Assembly (NCBI RefSeq): GCF_051106095.1
Contig: NC_135787.1
Span: 170,213,001 to 170,277,000 of the forward strand
Reading direction: 5' to 3'
DNA: 64,000 nt
From: Pogona vitticeps
Lineage: Eukaryota; Chordata; Lepidosauria; Squamata; Agamidae
A model generated the notes under the pieces. The model had not been told where the DNA came from. It was given only the letters and a program-made list of their open reading frames with translations, and ran no database searches. Shown here piece by piece: positions 13,200-25,400 of this stretch. Each line of letters opens with the position of its first letter. Position 1 is the stretch's first letter. Position numbers and translations under genes: made by a program.

Positions 13200-13557
13200 C
13201 AGTGATGGCAAGCCTATGGCACATGTGCCACAGCTGGCACACAAAGCCCTCTCTGTGGGCACACGAGACATAAGTTGCCAGATCGCTACCCCCGGCAGCC
13301 AAACCTGAGCAGGTGGCTGCAGCCACGGTGCTGGCACCCAACAGGCGGCGAGCCAAGATGAGGAGCAGTTGGCACTGGTGGGGTTGGGCATAACTGGAGG
13401 TAGACCCAGAGCTGGGTTTGGAGGCACCTCCTTGCCCGGGATTCTCCCTCCCACCACCACTTCCTCTTCCGCTGCCACCTGCCAGGGTTTTATTTGTTTT
13501 GTTTTTTTGTTTTCCCCCGTTTGGGCACTCAAGGCTCGAAAAGGTTCACCGTCACAG
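13200..13557. mobile_element. hAT-type non-autonomous element with target duplication
   Basis: Left end CAGTGATGGCAAGCCTATGG, body with GCTGGCACACAAAGCCCTCT, right end AAAGGTTCACCGTCACAG. Flanking octamers TCCTAGAG (13192-13199) and TTCTAGAG (13558-13565) differ at one base. Same family as 22761-23097 and 52122-52453. Carries no transposase. Confidence 0.88.
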
Positions 13558-16500
13558 TTCTAGAGACTGCTGTGAGGTTCCTGGGCTCCATAGTGGATTA
13601 TAGTGGCATCTCAGAAGATGACACAATGTATAAGGAGTTCCTGTAAAGTATCTTTAGAAACCTCTGCTGTAGAAAATGCCATTCTATGCCAACCATGTTA
13701 GCACCAGGCAAAATCCACAATGGAATTTAATGCAATGGTGCCTGCTGAGGACCATTGTATCACTGACTTGTATAATCTCTGCAGACTTTCTGCAAAATTG
13801 AGGGTACTGATCCTTTTTTCTTCTTCCAACTTTTGGTTCCAAAACAAATGAAAACTGGGGTACAAGAGTATAAAAGTTGGCAACTTCATCTCCTTTTAAA
13901 GAGATGTACTCTTTCCAGGCCCCAGGCACAATGTACTCCAGATAATTTGGAACCACAATATATTTTTCAGGATAGACCTTTGTTTTCTCTCCGAAGTGCT
14001 TTCCCCTGTTCTCTGTTCAGTTTTGCTCATTTCTCTTGTAAGCTGTCCGGAAGGGAAGAAAGGCTTTGGTTTTAAGCAATTCTCTTTTTCCACCTCCCTT
14101 TTTACTGAATCTCAACCTCCATTTTTCCATTCCTCTTTTTTTTAAATGGGAACATCATTTATCTTGGACTTTTAAGTTACAGAGGCCATCAAGGGGCTTC
14201 TTTTTTCTGTTCCCAGCTGCATTTGTTGACACACACAGTCAATCTGGGCTTCCCCCATTATGCCCCCCTTCAAAAGCAGGCCATAAAGAATCTACAGCTG
14301 TGCCCTTTATTAGCATACACATTCTGAGCACAAGGAGGAGAAACAGCCTAAATATATTACAGCCATTACCTCCCTCAAGAAGTGACAATTCTGAAACATT
14401 TCAGCTTTCACTGAGAAATCCTGCAGCACAAAAATATGCTCTATAATTTTATGATTAATGTTTTTTTTTCAATATGGGTCACTTGGCTGTAATCAAGAAA
14501 AAGGATAGATGGGGTCAGTTAGGTATTCTTTTAAAAAGAAGATAATAATCTGCCCAGCTAATAGGCTAATTGCTGCAAAATATACAGCTAGGAAATATAA
14601 GATACAAGTTAGCGTTTATGGGGATTCCATCCTGCAGTGTCTGAATCTTGCCATTTGAAATGAACACACAGTTTTCTTCCTGCTGGAAGAAAAAGTACCA
14701 ATAAAAGGAGGTTAGGTACAGTATTAATAAAAAGAATACCGTTTGTATTTTGTAGAACAAAATACGTATACTAGTTGCTCTTAAGGAAGTCCGCTTGCAA
14801 AATTTGTATGAGGATATATGCTCTGAAATATATGTCTTTATTTACCAGGAGAATTCAACATTTCCTTTATTATTCTCATTGTGCTGTGTTTCCATTTTAT
14901 AGATGCCTTGTTAAAATGTTAAGAGTCAGTTACTCGCATTGTCATTCCTTGCTGTTCAGCTTGCTCCTTAGTATCTGTAGAGGTCAACAGCAAAATCCCA
15001 GACATAAAAAAAGTCCTTGTTTCAACTATAGCTCTTAGAACACCCCAATAAGCATGGCTACTGCCCATAAAGAGAAAAACTTAAAGTACACTACACTACA
15101 ATATAATATATGCTTGCACGGAGTAACACAGCTGCCTCTTCTAAAACTAATATAAACATGTCATTTTTAGCTGTGCAGAACAGCCTATTTTCATAAAGTT
15201 TTTAAAAAATATCAAGGTCCTATAGGGAGAGCCACCATAGTATGAAAAGCAGCAAATTATCACAGCATGAGTCAACTTGTATAAACTCCCAGCCATACCA
15301 TTTGGCAAGATACACAATACACTGTATATTTGTATTCGTTTATTAGCTTCCGTTTTAATTGGAATACACACAAAACCAGGCCTCATTGTGTTAATAGCTT
15401 TAAATAGCACCTTGAAAACTGTGCTCATAGGATGTATGTTTTTATAAGTTCAGGACCAAACTGAATTTATACTTAGGAAGTATTCATGCTCTGTGAATGG
15501 TGAAAAGTCTATGCTTATCAGAGGGTAGATTTTTCTTCACTTCTGTAACTTACATTCAAATTTTGTTTTAAATTTTGTCACTGAGAGCTAAACATGGGCT
15601 AAATTTGTAAGTCTGATGTCTGAGGCTGTTTGATCTCTGATATCCACCTCAGAGAAACTAACAAGGTTGTATGCAAATTAATCATAGCAAAAATACTTTC
15701 CTCTCAATGTGCAGATTGACATTCAAAGGTAGATTTGCAAACCACATGACTGAAGGCTCAAATGGAAAGACACAAAAATTATGTTGTTGGGCTTTTTTCA
15801 TTTTAAAAACTTGACTGAAAGAACATGAAATTACCATCCCCACCAGAATAAGAGTACAGGTCTTTCATATAATACACTATAACACCACTTCAGAAGATTG
15901 TATTACAAATTAAGAAATACATACACATTCACATTGAAGCAATCTGCAAACAGAATATCACACAGAAGATTGTTATGAGAAGCTGGTGGGGTGTAAATCT
16001 TGTTATTCTTATTAGCATAATCAGTAAAAGAAAACTGTGTGTTGAAATTGAGAGTAGTTGTTTAATTAATCTGATATGGCGATTTAATTTTTCCATTAGA
16101 GTGCTGTGCCTTATTTTGTTTTTCCAGGCATATAAAGTTAAATTCCAGGTTCCCTTGCAGTTTACAGCTGTTTTCACACATGTTGCCACACAGAGGAAGG
16201 CAATCAATTGTTTTATGAATTAGTTGTTTGTTTTTGCCTGAAGTTAAAGACAGAAAAGTTACATCTGGTAACCTTAGAACTTTTTGCTCTATGATTAATT
16301 CTATTTCAGTAAATATCAGAACAACTGGGTTGAACGGCACATCCTCCACATATAATAAATACCAATATTCTCTCGTTTTCTCCAACAGGCCAATTTCCCA
16401 GAGCAAGAGTGATTGTTCAATATTTTAACAATTTATTTAATACATCCTGTATATGAAAATTGCCAGATTTATACACCACCTCATAGCAAAACAGAGCTTT

Positions 16501-16683
16501 AATATGTTTTATTGTGTAAACAATTGATCTTGTAAATTATTATCTTCTTTATGCTTAAAAAAGTCTTGTTGTAGAGAGGGTTGAGAATAGACAAGAATTA
16601 TCCATTTTGTTATTTAGCATTTGGACCTGGTTCTCTACACTACTACAGGGCAGCTAAAGCTGTAACACAATATGGGATACGCA
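13558..16683. other. Non-coding, nothing recognised
   Basis: Contains overlapping short open frames on both strands near 13700-14450 and 15900-16430, none with a recognisable domain, and a Penelope-like scrap (GCACGGAGTAACACAGCTGC) near 15118. I see no gene. Confidence 0.5.
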
Positions 16684-16868
16684 GGAACATAAGAAGCAGC
16701 CAAATGCTGAGATAGATCATTGGCCCATCTAACTCAAAACTGAAGTGACTAACAATGGTTTTCAGGGGTTTGAGCCAAAGCCTTTATCAGCCCTATGTGG
16801 AAGTACTGGGATTGAATCTCACCCTTTCTGTTTTGAAAGTATGTGCTCTCCTTCAGATCTATGCCCCC
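16684..16868 (-). repeat. tRNA-derived SINE (same family as 5928-6058), nearly full length
   Basis: Minus strand: GGGGCATAGATCTGAAGGAG AGCACATAC... GGTGAGATTCAATCCC (box B) ... down to the tail, whose plus-strand form is GGAACATAAGAAGCAGCCAA with GATAGATCATTGGCCCATCT. Head to tail order is kept; sequence is old and diverged. Confidence 0.65.
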
Positions 16869-18838
16869 TCCCTCCAAAAAGGAATACTGCAATGTAAAAA
16901 AGAAAGTGTTTCAGAACATAAGATAATGCTGATGGCAGATGTATAGTTACTGATGTTATAATGTTCCTTCCCTTCAAATCTAGCATTAGCAAAGGTTCAA
17001 TCAATATTCCAGGGGGTAATGATATATTTGCTTAATTAATGGCTTAAACAAGGAGTGTTGGACTTGCTAATTTGCCTGTTTAACTTGTTCATAAGATGTA
17101 TGGTTTTAATGGGTTGTTTAGCAGAATTATCTTTCTACGGACTGCCTTATTAAAGGTCAGTATTTAGTTTTGTGTCAAGAGAATCCTGAGGAATTCTCAT
17201 TTAGAATCCTGCATTATCATTTATTTTGCTCTTTCTGAATAAAATGGAAGTGGTGGGTTACAACTATGTTTGCTTTATTGGCAAAATAAGGACATGGTAC
17301 CTTAAAATGATTCTAAGTCTTCATTATTTCAGCTACGTAACTCATGGCTAGTAATTTTAAAAATAATAATTAGATAGTGACTATGGAACTAATTGTTATA
17401 ACATGCAACAAGTTGCATGGACTAGGCGCAAATACACAGGATTCATATGAAATGCAAAATGAAAGCCCAAAATTAAATGTTTGTGTGTTTTAAAAAGTAG
17501 CTTTCATGTATACAGGGTGTGGGGTGGGGTAGATGTGGTACATTTCTCATCTATTGTTGACAAAAGGGAATAAGGCAAATGTAAATCAGTAAAATGTTAA
17601 ACTTATTGTTATGTTTTTATAATTTTAACAAACAGAACTCCAATACCTATAGTAGAAAAAAATTTATCAGGTTTACATATTGTGATTACTTGGAGAACTT
17701 TTAAACAGGCTGCTGAATCATCTTGTGGACCTGTGGAAATAACAAAGAAAAGCACTCTTTAAATCTATTTGAGGGTGGCAACTGAATCACTTTTCTTACA
17801 GCATCTTCTTCCTGCTAGCAGATGTACAGTGCAGTTTTCAATCAGGCCAGATGGCAAATTGTACTAAAACCTGGTCAGTCATGCCAGTCATATTACCAAT
17901 ACTCTCATCCTCATCTGAACTGCACACACTATGTCTCTCCATCTATCCAGCAGGCCCCTTGTATGCGACAGATAGTGCTAACCCGGTACAGGCTGTGAAA
18001 AAGAACTAAAAGACTCACAAATAGTCTCCTCAAACCAGGAAAACGGCAAGGCACAACTACTGTGGCAATAAACTTCAGTCTTTTCCAAACACAATCCAAG
18101 GCGGAGGTACAACGTTCTATATGGCAGGCTATTTATAGGAGTACCCATACCGGACACCCACTTCTACTAGCTATAACTCCTCGATTTGTCACCATCCAAA
18201 GGTAGAAGAATAATCTCATATCTATTCCTGGTATGGTATCAGTTGTCAGAAAAAGTTTTCAGCGCTACAACAATACATCTTTACTGATCAACAGGATCTT
18301 CAGCCCTCCCCATATAACTGCATACATTTCATGCGGTCCCTTCAAACATTTTGTAGCTCCATATGGACCTACTACAAAAAGGAGAACTATTTTCAAGAGA
18401 AAGCAGAAGAAAAATGCATGAGAGTGCTACATGTCTTGTGTATAAAGTTTTATTCATAGATTGCAACACATCATTCACTTCTTATCATTTATATTTCCCA
18501 ATACATGATTCAAAACACATTGTCTTCCCTTTTTCCATACATAGGTACTTATTTTTTTAAAAAATGTAACTCAGTAACAGAAAAGGCAAGTTTCACATGG
18601 CAATTGCCCAACCCTTCACCCTGTAAAATTTTATCAATTGTGATTTAAATTTTCAGAAAATGTGCAGAGGTCAGATGGTGTGTTTTGGAATGATTAATAA
18701 GATCAGTCACTATGATATTCTTTATTACTAACTGGAGAGTTAAGCCTTTTCCCAAACCTGAATCTGGCAACAAATGCAATATCCTGATTAAATAGTTGTT
18801 TGTCCTTGAGCAAAAGTAATACAAAAGCACTTAAAAAT
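16869..18838. other. Non-coding, downstream of RIC8B
   Basis: A/T-rich sequence without recognised gene or repeat. It may include the distal part of a long RIC8B 3' UTR. Confidence 0.4.
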
Positions 18839-19371
18839 TTTATTTATAATTAATAAGTAAAAGTGACTGATTTAACAAGTGTTGACACTGCTTTAGAGAC
18901 TTTTAAAGTGAAACAGCAAGGATCAATTAATAGTAGGAGTGTAACCAATGGTGATTAAATATATGCATCTGTTGGGTAGCTGCTTTTTACCCAAAATGAC
19001 AGGTTGACTGTCTCAGTTTCTCATTAATTTCTCATAATTTCTTAATTTAGACATTCCAGTTCTTTCTTTTGGGTAAGGCATAAAATAAATATTTTTTTTA
19101 AAAAAAGGAAGAGTGTGACACACATTTTTATCTATTTTACATTGTACTTTAAATACTGTGAGCGAAAGTTAATAAACTTTTTTTGTTGCTGTATAAATTG
19201 AGGTGTCAGAAATGCTAATATAATTACACCACATAGTTTTTATAATTTAAACATGTTGACTGATAAAACAATTGCTGCAATACTCTGCTAATAAAGGTTC
19301 TCATATGCAGACACGAAAAGACATGGTGACTGTTAAGAGAAGATGGATGACAAAGCAGAGCAGTTGATTTT
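18839..19371 (-). terminator. RIC8B: Probable RIC8B 3' UTR with candidate poly(A) signals
   Basis: A/T-rich non-coding sequence follows the stop codon on the minus strand. The first AATAAA on that strand is at 18844-18839; further ones lie at 18726-18721 and 18454-18449. The true cleavage site cannot be chosen from sequence alone, and mammalian RIC8B has a long 3' UTR, so the transcript may run further than shown. Confidence 0.4.
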
Positions 19372-19483
19372 CTAGTCAGAATCGGAACTTGCTTGCTCAC
19401 TGGCTTGATATTGGCTGGCTACTTCTTTTAAAGGAGTCATTGTACCATCTGGTCGAACACCCATTGGTGTTATAACATTATCT
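19372..19483 (-). CDS. RIC8B: RIC8B coding exon 10 (residues 500-536 and stop)
   Basis: 112 coding nt after acceptor TTTACAG|AGATAA. With two bases from exon 9 it reads [20 protein letters not shown], then [17 protein letters not shown] and TAG at 19374-19372. The VI.PMGV.P.G..TPL core is the conserved C-terminal element of the Ric-8 family; the last residues are serine/acid-rich as in other vertebrates. It is the furthest exon, about 5 kb from exon 9. Confidence 0.94.
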
Positions 19484-22400
19484 CTGTAAAGTAAAAGGAA
19501 AAAAGAAAAGAAATACAGCTGTCATGTGTAATGTATAATATAAAGTGTTTAAGAGAATATTCACTAGTATACTCAACAAATGGGCAATATGGCTCTGCAG
19601 CATACATGTAAATTTAAAACAGCAGTGAAATGATGGCCCTCATGTTTCAGCTCAAAGGGACTTCAGGTTCCAGGAGTATGGGCTAGTACAGACAATTGTC
19701 AGGGATTCAGGGAGTTGAAATTCAATATCTGAAGGCTTGGTCACTGTTCCATCTCATCTCTACAGATTACTGCTTTAACTCATTGTAATAAGGAAACCAT
19801 CATGACCACTGGGATGGTGATGTTGCTGCTGTTGTCACTATTGCTAGAGGAAGCCACCGTTAAGGAGAGGGGCTACAAATCTGTAGTGGTTCTTATTTCT
19901 GAGGCAACTGAGTTTCTGAATATGAAAGGGTGAATGGATTTCTGAATAAAATGGATTGACAGAGAATTAGAGGCAGGGGCACAACACTGATAAAGACTTC
20001 ATTCAGGCAGGCTGCATTCACTAAGCCAATTAAGAACTACGCAGGAAAAAAAAATAGAGAAGTCACCACAGGTTCATTGTTCAATTAAAAGTAAGTAAAA
20101 AAGGATCTTCTTCTGTTAAATCTTAAAAGTTCCACCTGTCATTTGGGGAAAGGCCAGCTCTCCTGTTTCCTAATCACAATGGTATACATATTCATTTCAC
20201 TGAGTGAAAGAAGTCAGTCAGGAAAACAGATTCATACGGCTCAGTCAGCCTCTAGTGGTGCTTAAGCACTTGTGGATTCATTTAGATTCAGTCAGCTTTT
20301 TCTCTCCCCAACCCCTTCTTTTTCTAAACTGTTGCTTTTGTTTGCAGCTGTTTAATTACAAGATTGACAGCCAGTTTAATCTCTTCAAAGCTGCAAAGGC
20401 CTCTCACAGTTAATCCAATTATATCTTCGCCACAAGCTACAGCTCATATAAAGATGATTAATTATTGATTAAGCCAATCAAACAGTATTAGCAAAGATTT
20501 TTTTAAGCCCTTTATTGCCCCACATCTGATTATCATCTCATTTATTATATGTGGATTATGGGGAAAGCTGGAAGGATGGTAACATCTTGATCCTTTTTCC
20601 AAAAAGCCCTCACCATATTTTCATGGATGCCCTACAGAAGAGTATCTTCTCAGATGCTTTCTTACCTTAAGAGATCCCTTTAAAAGCGTGTTTTTGAAAC
20701 TAAACAAAAAAGGGCTCAACCCATAAATATACAGGCAATGAACCCTTCTAGCATGCGTTCCACCAAATTAAGAATATCCCTTGAAGTGGGTGCTTTGTAC
20801 AGAACAAGTCCACCATTAAAGCTTAATCCTACACATGCATAGGATGGTACCTTACCCCACCAGTAGAATAACCTCCATTAGCAGAATAGGGATATTTATT
20901 ATTGATTTATTTATTTAATTTATACCCCGCCTATCTGGACTATTAGCCCACTCTAGGCGGGCTATGTTCCCCAGCCCTCTGGGATGGATTTTGAGAGCAT
21001 GTGGACGGATGGGAAGGTCTTAGTGCACAGGTTCGCCTGTGCAATGCTGAATTTTTGTCCCCTTATATGGGACTAAGCCCTTTTTACCTTAATGCAGATT
21101 ACTTCTTAGTTGAACATGTATAGTGGATTGCAGTGCAAGTGAATGTTGCCAGAGAAGCAGAAACAACTGTCAGATCACAACCAGTAGCCATAACACAACA
21201 CTCCTCAGAGGAACATTAGCAGATATAGGAAGTGCTTCAAGAAAATTAAGGAGATGGTGGATTTTGGTTTGTTTACAGTGCCTGAGTAGTATAAAAATGG
21301 CTTGGGGCCGTTCCAAACACTTACCATCAAGGATTTACCCATTTAGTACCAGCCTATATATAAAATACGAAGGATTTCCCCAAACAAAATGTGTCATTAG
21401 AATTTGTCCTCTATTGGCAGTGCGATGCTCGGGTGCATGCGCGAAGGGGTGGGGGAGCGCTCGTGCACCGCAAAGGGGCTGAGCGGGGGGAAGTGCATGT
21501 GGGGGAAGATCTGTTTCCGCAGCCCAGTCTGGCTCAGGCCACGGACCGGCACTGGGCCACGGACTGGGGTTGGGGACCTCTGCTCTAAGTAACCTGCTCA
21601 CATGTGCAAGAGTAATCTCACAAAAAACCCTGACAGAAATCATTTAAAACAGCAGAAAAGTTTTTAACATATACACACGTATGACTACATCTTTCTTACA
21701 TCCATGAGTGATATTCATGTAACTGGACAGTTCCAGACCACACATTATATGCAGCAATCCTGGGTGGGAAAAATACCATAATAAAATCCTTAATAAAATG
21801 CATTTTTCTTCCCCACTAGCAAATTTCCTATTAATCTCTTCATAATTATCTATACAATCTTTGCTTCTGCTTCCTGCTTGTCATTTAGCTTGATAACGAC
21901 TCCCAAAACAATCCCTTGTTTTCAAGAGTCTTTCTTACCTTCCTGGTCTGTGCAGAACAGGTCTCTGAACTAATGAGGGTTGCTTGCAATGAAACAACCA
22001 TACCGCAAATGCTGATCTACTCTTTTGATAAAAAAGTGTATTGGGGACCTATTTACCTCCTTATAATTGAGTGCTACATAATAGTGCCAATCCTTTTATG
22101 TACACCATTTGTTCCATGATCAGAAAACGAAAGGAAACCATATGGAAGCCCTGTTTTCTTAAATCACCACTATAATTAATTCTGTATTATTAATGAGCAA
22201 GGTTCTTTATACGGTTTCTATTACATACTTGTTTTGTTGACTTTTTTGTCAATGTATAACAAAACTCCAACTATGATAATTGGTGACTGTTTCATCAGAA
22301 AAAGGATTCCTGCTATTAATATAGAGTTGGCTTGGAAAAGGCACCCTGACATTTTAAATTATTCTATTAATTCATAATTGTGCCACTGGTTTATAACTGC

Positions 22401-25400
22401 AAGAAAAATATTTATAAAGCATTTTAATTAGCACTCAAATCTTCCTGCTGTACAAGATGAACAGATACAAAGAAATGCACTCCAATGCAGAACTGACCCA
22501 TACTTTGGTATTTAACTAACTTTTATTTTTTTTACAAAGCTGAAATGTAGTAAGTAGCATATGACACCTTGAGAAATTCCAGTATTTTAAATGCTATAAG
22601 AAGCAGGTATTTGCAAACCAAATCTGCCTGTCAGAGTAAAAAAGAAGAAAGGAATATCATAGTAAGTATAATTTTAAAACATTACATATATAGCAGTCCA
22701 CTGGAGTATTTCATAAAGCTTTCTGCTGTTATCCTTCTTAAAAAAACAAAAACTCTAGATCAGCGATGCCAAACCTATGGCATGCATTCCACAGCTGGCA
22801 CACAGAGCCTTCTCTGTGGGCATGCTAGCCATAAGTCGCTAGATCGCTACCCTCAGCAGCCAAACCTGAGGAGGCAGCTGCAGCGCTAACACCTGACAGG
22901 AGGCAGGGCAGGATCCAGAGCAGCTGGTGCTGGCAGGCTGGCCAAGCTATAGGTAGTGGTGGGGTTGGGCATGACTGGAGGCGGATCCAGAGCGGGGTCT
23001 GGAGGCATCTCCGTGCCCGGGATTCCTGCTTTGCCACCCTCTGGGTTGTTGTTTTTGCAGTTTGGGCACTCTGGCTCAAAAAGGTTTGCCATCACTGCCC
23101 TAGATCATCTACCGCAGAGGTCCCCTGTACCAGGCTGTGGCCTTGGCAGTACCAGGCTGTGGCCTTGGCAGAGACAGATATCCCGCCCCCCGTGCGCACC
23201 TACGTGCACACATGGCTGCCCCTCCCCACATACACACACGGCTGCCCCTCCCGGACACAAATTGGACCGGTCCGTGTTGCCAAAAAGGTTGGGGACTACT
23301 GATCTACTGTATGAAATGAACCCTGCTACAACCCTTTAGTTCAAATTAAGAATAAGAGGGTGCATAAGATGGTGCATGGAAAGTATTTAGGTCCCACAAA
23401 TACGTTTTTCTAGCTAAAAAAAACTTTCAACTTGATATATGGCTATGTGGAATATTCTGAGAATTTTATACATCATTTCTCCATACTAAAACCTGTCAAC
23501 CATTCTCTATTGCTACAGGAGATACAGTGGCTAATCCTAAACTGGATGGTCTACTGATCTTTCTTCTTCTATATAATTTGTTTTAATAGAGCTTTAATGG
23601 AGTTGCCACACTGATCATATAAAATTAAGAGGACAAGATAAAAGGCAATGTACTTTGGTCAGTGCCTAGAGAAAATGAAGTATTAAGACTCCACCCTATG
23701 TCATTGTATCAGTTTTATTCTTATTTCATATAAAAAGAAATACCACATTTTTCCGTGTATAAAATGACACTTTTTCCTTAAATAATTTGAGAAAAAATTG
23801 AGGGTCGTTTTATACATGGAAGGCAGCTCTTTACCACTGCCTTTTGCGAAGGCATGGGGCTAAGCATAAAGGAAGGGGAGGAGTTTCTCTCTTCCTTTTT
23901 GCTAAGCTCCGTGCCTTCTCAAAAGGCAAGGAAAAGCGGCAGTCACTTTGACAGCCACTTTCCTTGCCTTTTGCCAAGGCGTGGAGTTTAGCAAAAAGGG
24001 AGCCCTTTGACCCCTGGTTTTTCTAATATGGGGTTAGAAAAGGGGGGGGTGTCATCTTATAGATTGGGTCATCTTATAAACGGAAAAATATGGTAAATGT
24101 AGACTTTTTAGAAGATCAAGCCTTATCCAGGTAGAGAGGGATCTTGCGCAGAATCCATAGCATAACTTGTATTCACCAGTACAAGCAGCACAGTAAAAGG
24201 GCAATGCTCTGTGAGTACAGCATAAGAAAAACATGGTCTGAAGGAGGGCTACATTTTTAAAGTTTTTCAGTGGCACTGGTTAGACAGTTTTTGCCAACAA
24301 CATTTCAGTTCCTTGAGAACATGATGGCCCTTGGTCCATAAATTCACATTAAGAACTGCACAGACACAAACACACAATTGAAGCAAAATGGGAATCTTAA
24401 GGAAGGAGACTCTATGCAGCCAAAGAATCCCTATATTCCAAGAAAAAGGAAAGCTTGTGCAGCTACATTACCTAGAAAGTTTATCAAACATATTGACAAG
24501 TTTCATGGCTTCATATTCTTTTTGTTCTTCAGTCATTTCATCCATAGGGTTAGGCATTGGTTCTTCTAAATGACCTGTAATAAGGTTAATGCTGGGGGTG
24601 GAGCAGAGGGGCAAAACAATAGGAAAAAGCAGTTGAAGAAGCCCTTCATTTTGATGAGGTTATTCATTTAAATTCTTTTTTAATCCATATTTTGAAAGAA
24701 CAACACAATATATAATAAAGGCACTTTGAATGATACTCAAAAACCTGTTCGCTTCTCTGTCAAAATTTTACAATTTAACTGTCGCAGTGTCCTTTTTATA
24801 GAAATCTTGGAAACCAGATTAACAAGATCCACCTGATAGATACTTCTCAGTATACTTTGGTGTAGAGATGGAGGTATTCGTAAACACAGGCGGATATAGC
24901 AAAGGTCTGGCCCCCTGGGCCAGACTGTCCACTCACCTTTCTGCTGCTGCTGCAGGCTCTGCGCTCCCTTCCTATTGATCTGGAGTTCATGGTCGACTAG
25001 TCACTCTTCGACCTAGCAGACAGGCTTGTCATCCTACCTCCTGCCAGGAGTGACTAGTCGACCATTCGCTCTGGAGCAATAGGAAGCGAGCGCAGAGCCT
25101 GCAGCAACAGTGGAAGGGTAAGTGGACACCCTCATTATGTCCACCTCTGCAGGGGTATTCATATTTGTATACAAATACCCCCATCTCAACTTTAATAGCC
25201 ATGGCAGTTAGGCCTGCTTGATGTGGCTTTTGGCCAAAACGAAGTTACCATCTGCAATAATATAGGTCTAAAATGTCTGTATCTTTGACAAATTTTTAAA
25301 TCTTAAACAAATATAAAGAGAAATAAAGTAGTCTAGATTGTATTCACTGGTTTTACTCATTTATTTTATGTTTACTTTAAAATCTACATATCATACTTTG

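Noticed and set aside
1-19371. TMEM263, the expected downstream neighbour
   Set aside because: No frame with its glycine/valine-rich membrane segment (GGIFSVTKGAVGATIGG-like) was seen, so it probably lies beyond the left edge.
21335-21643. Overlapping open frames in a GC-rich block
   Set aside because: They fall in the hAT fragment at 21424-21587; the GC content of the element prevents stops.
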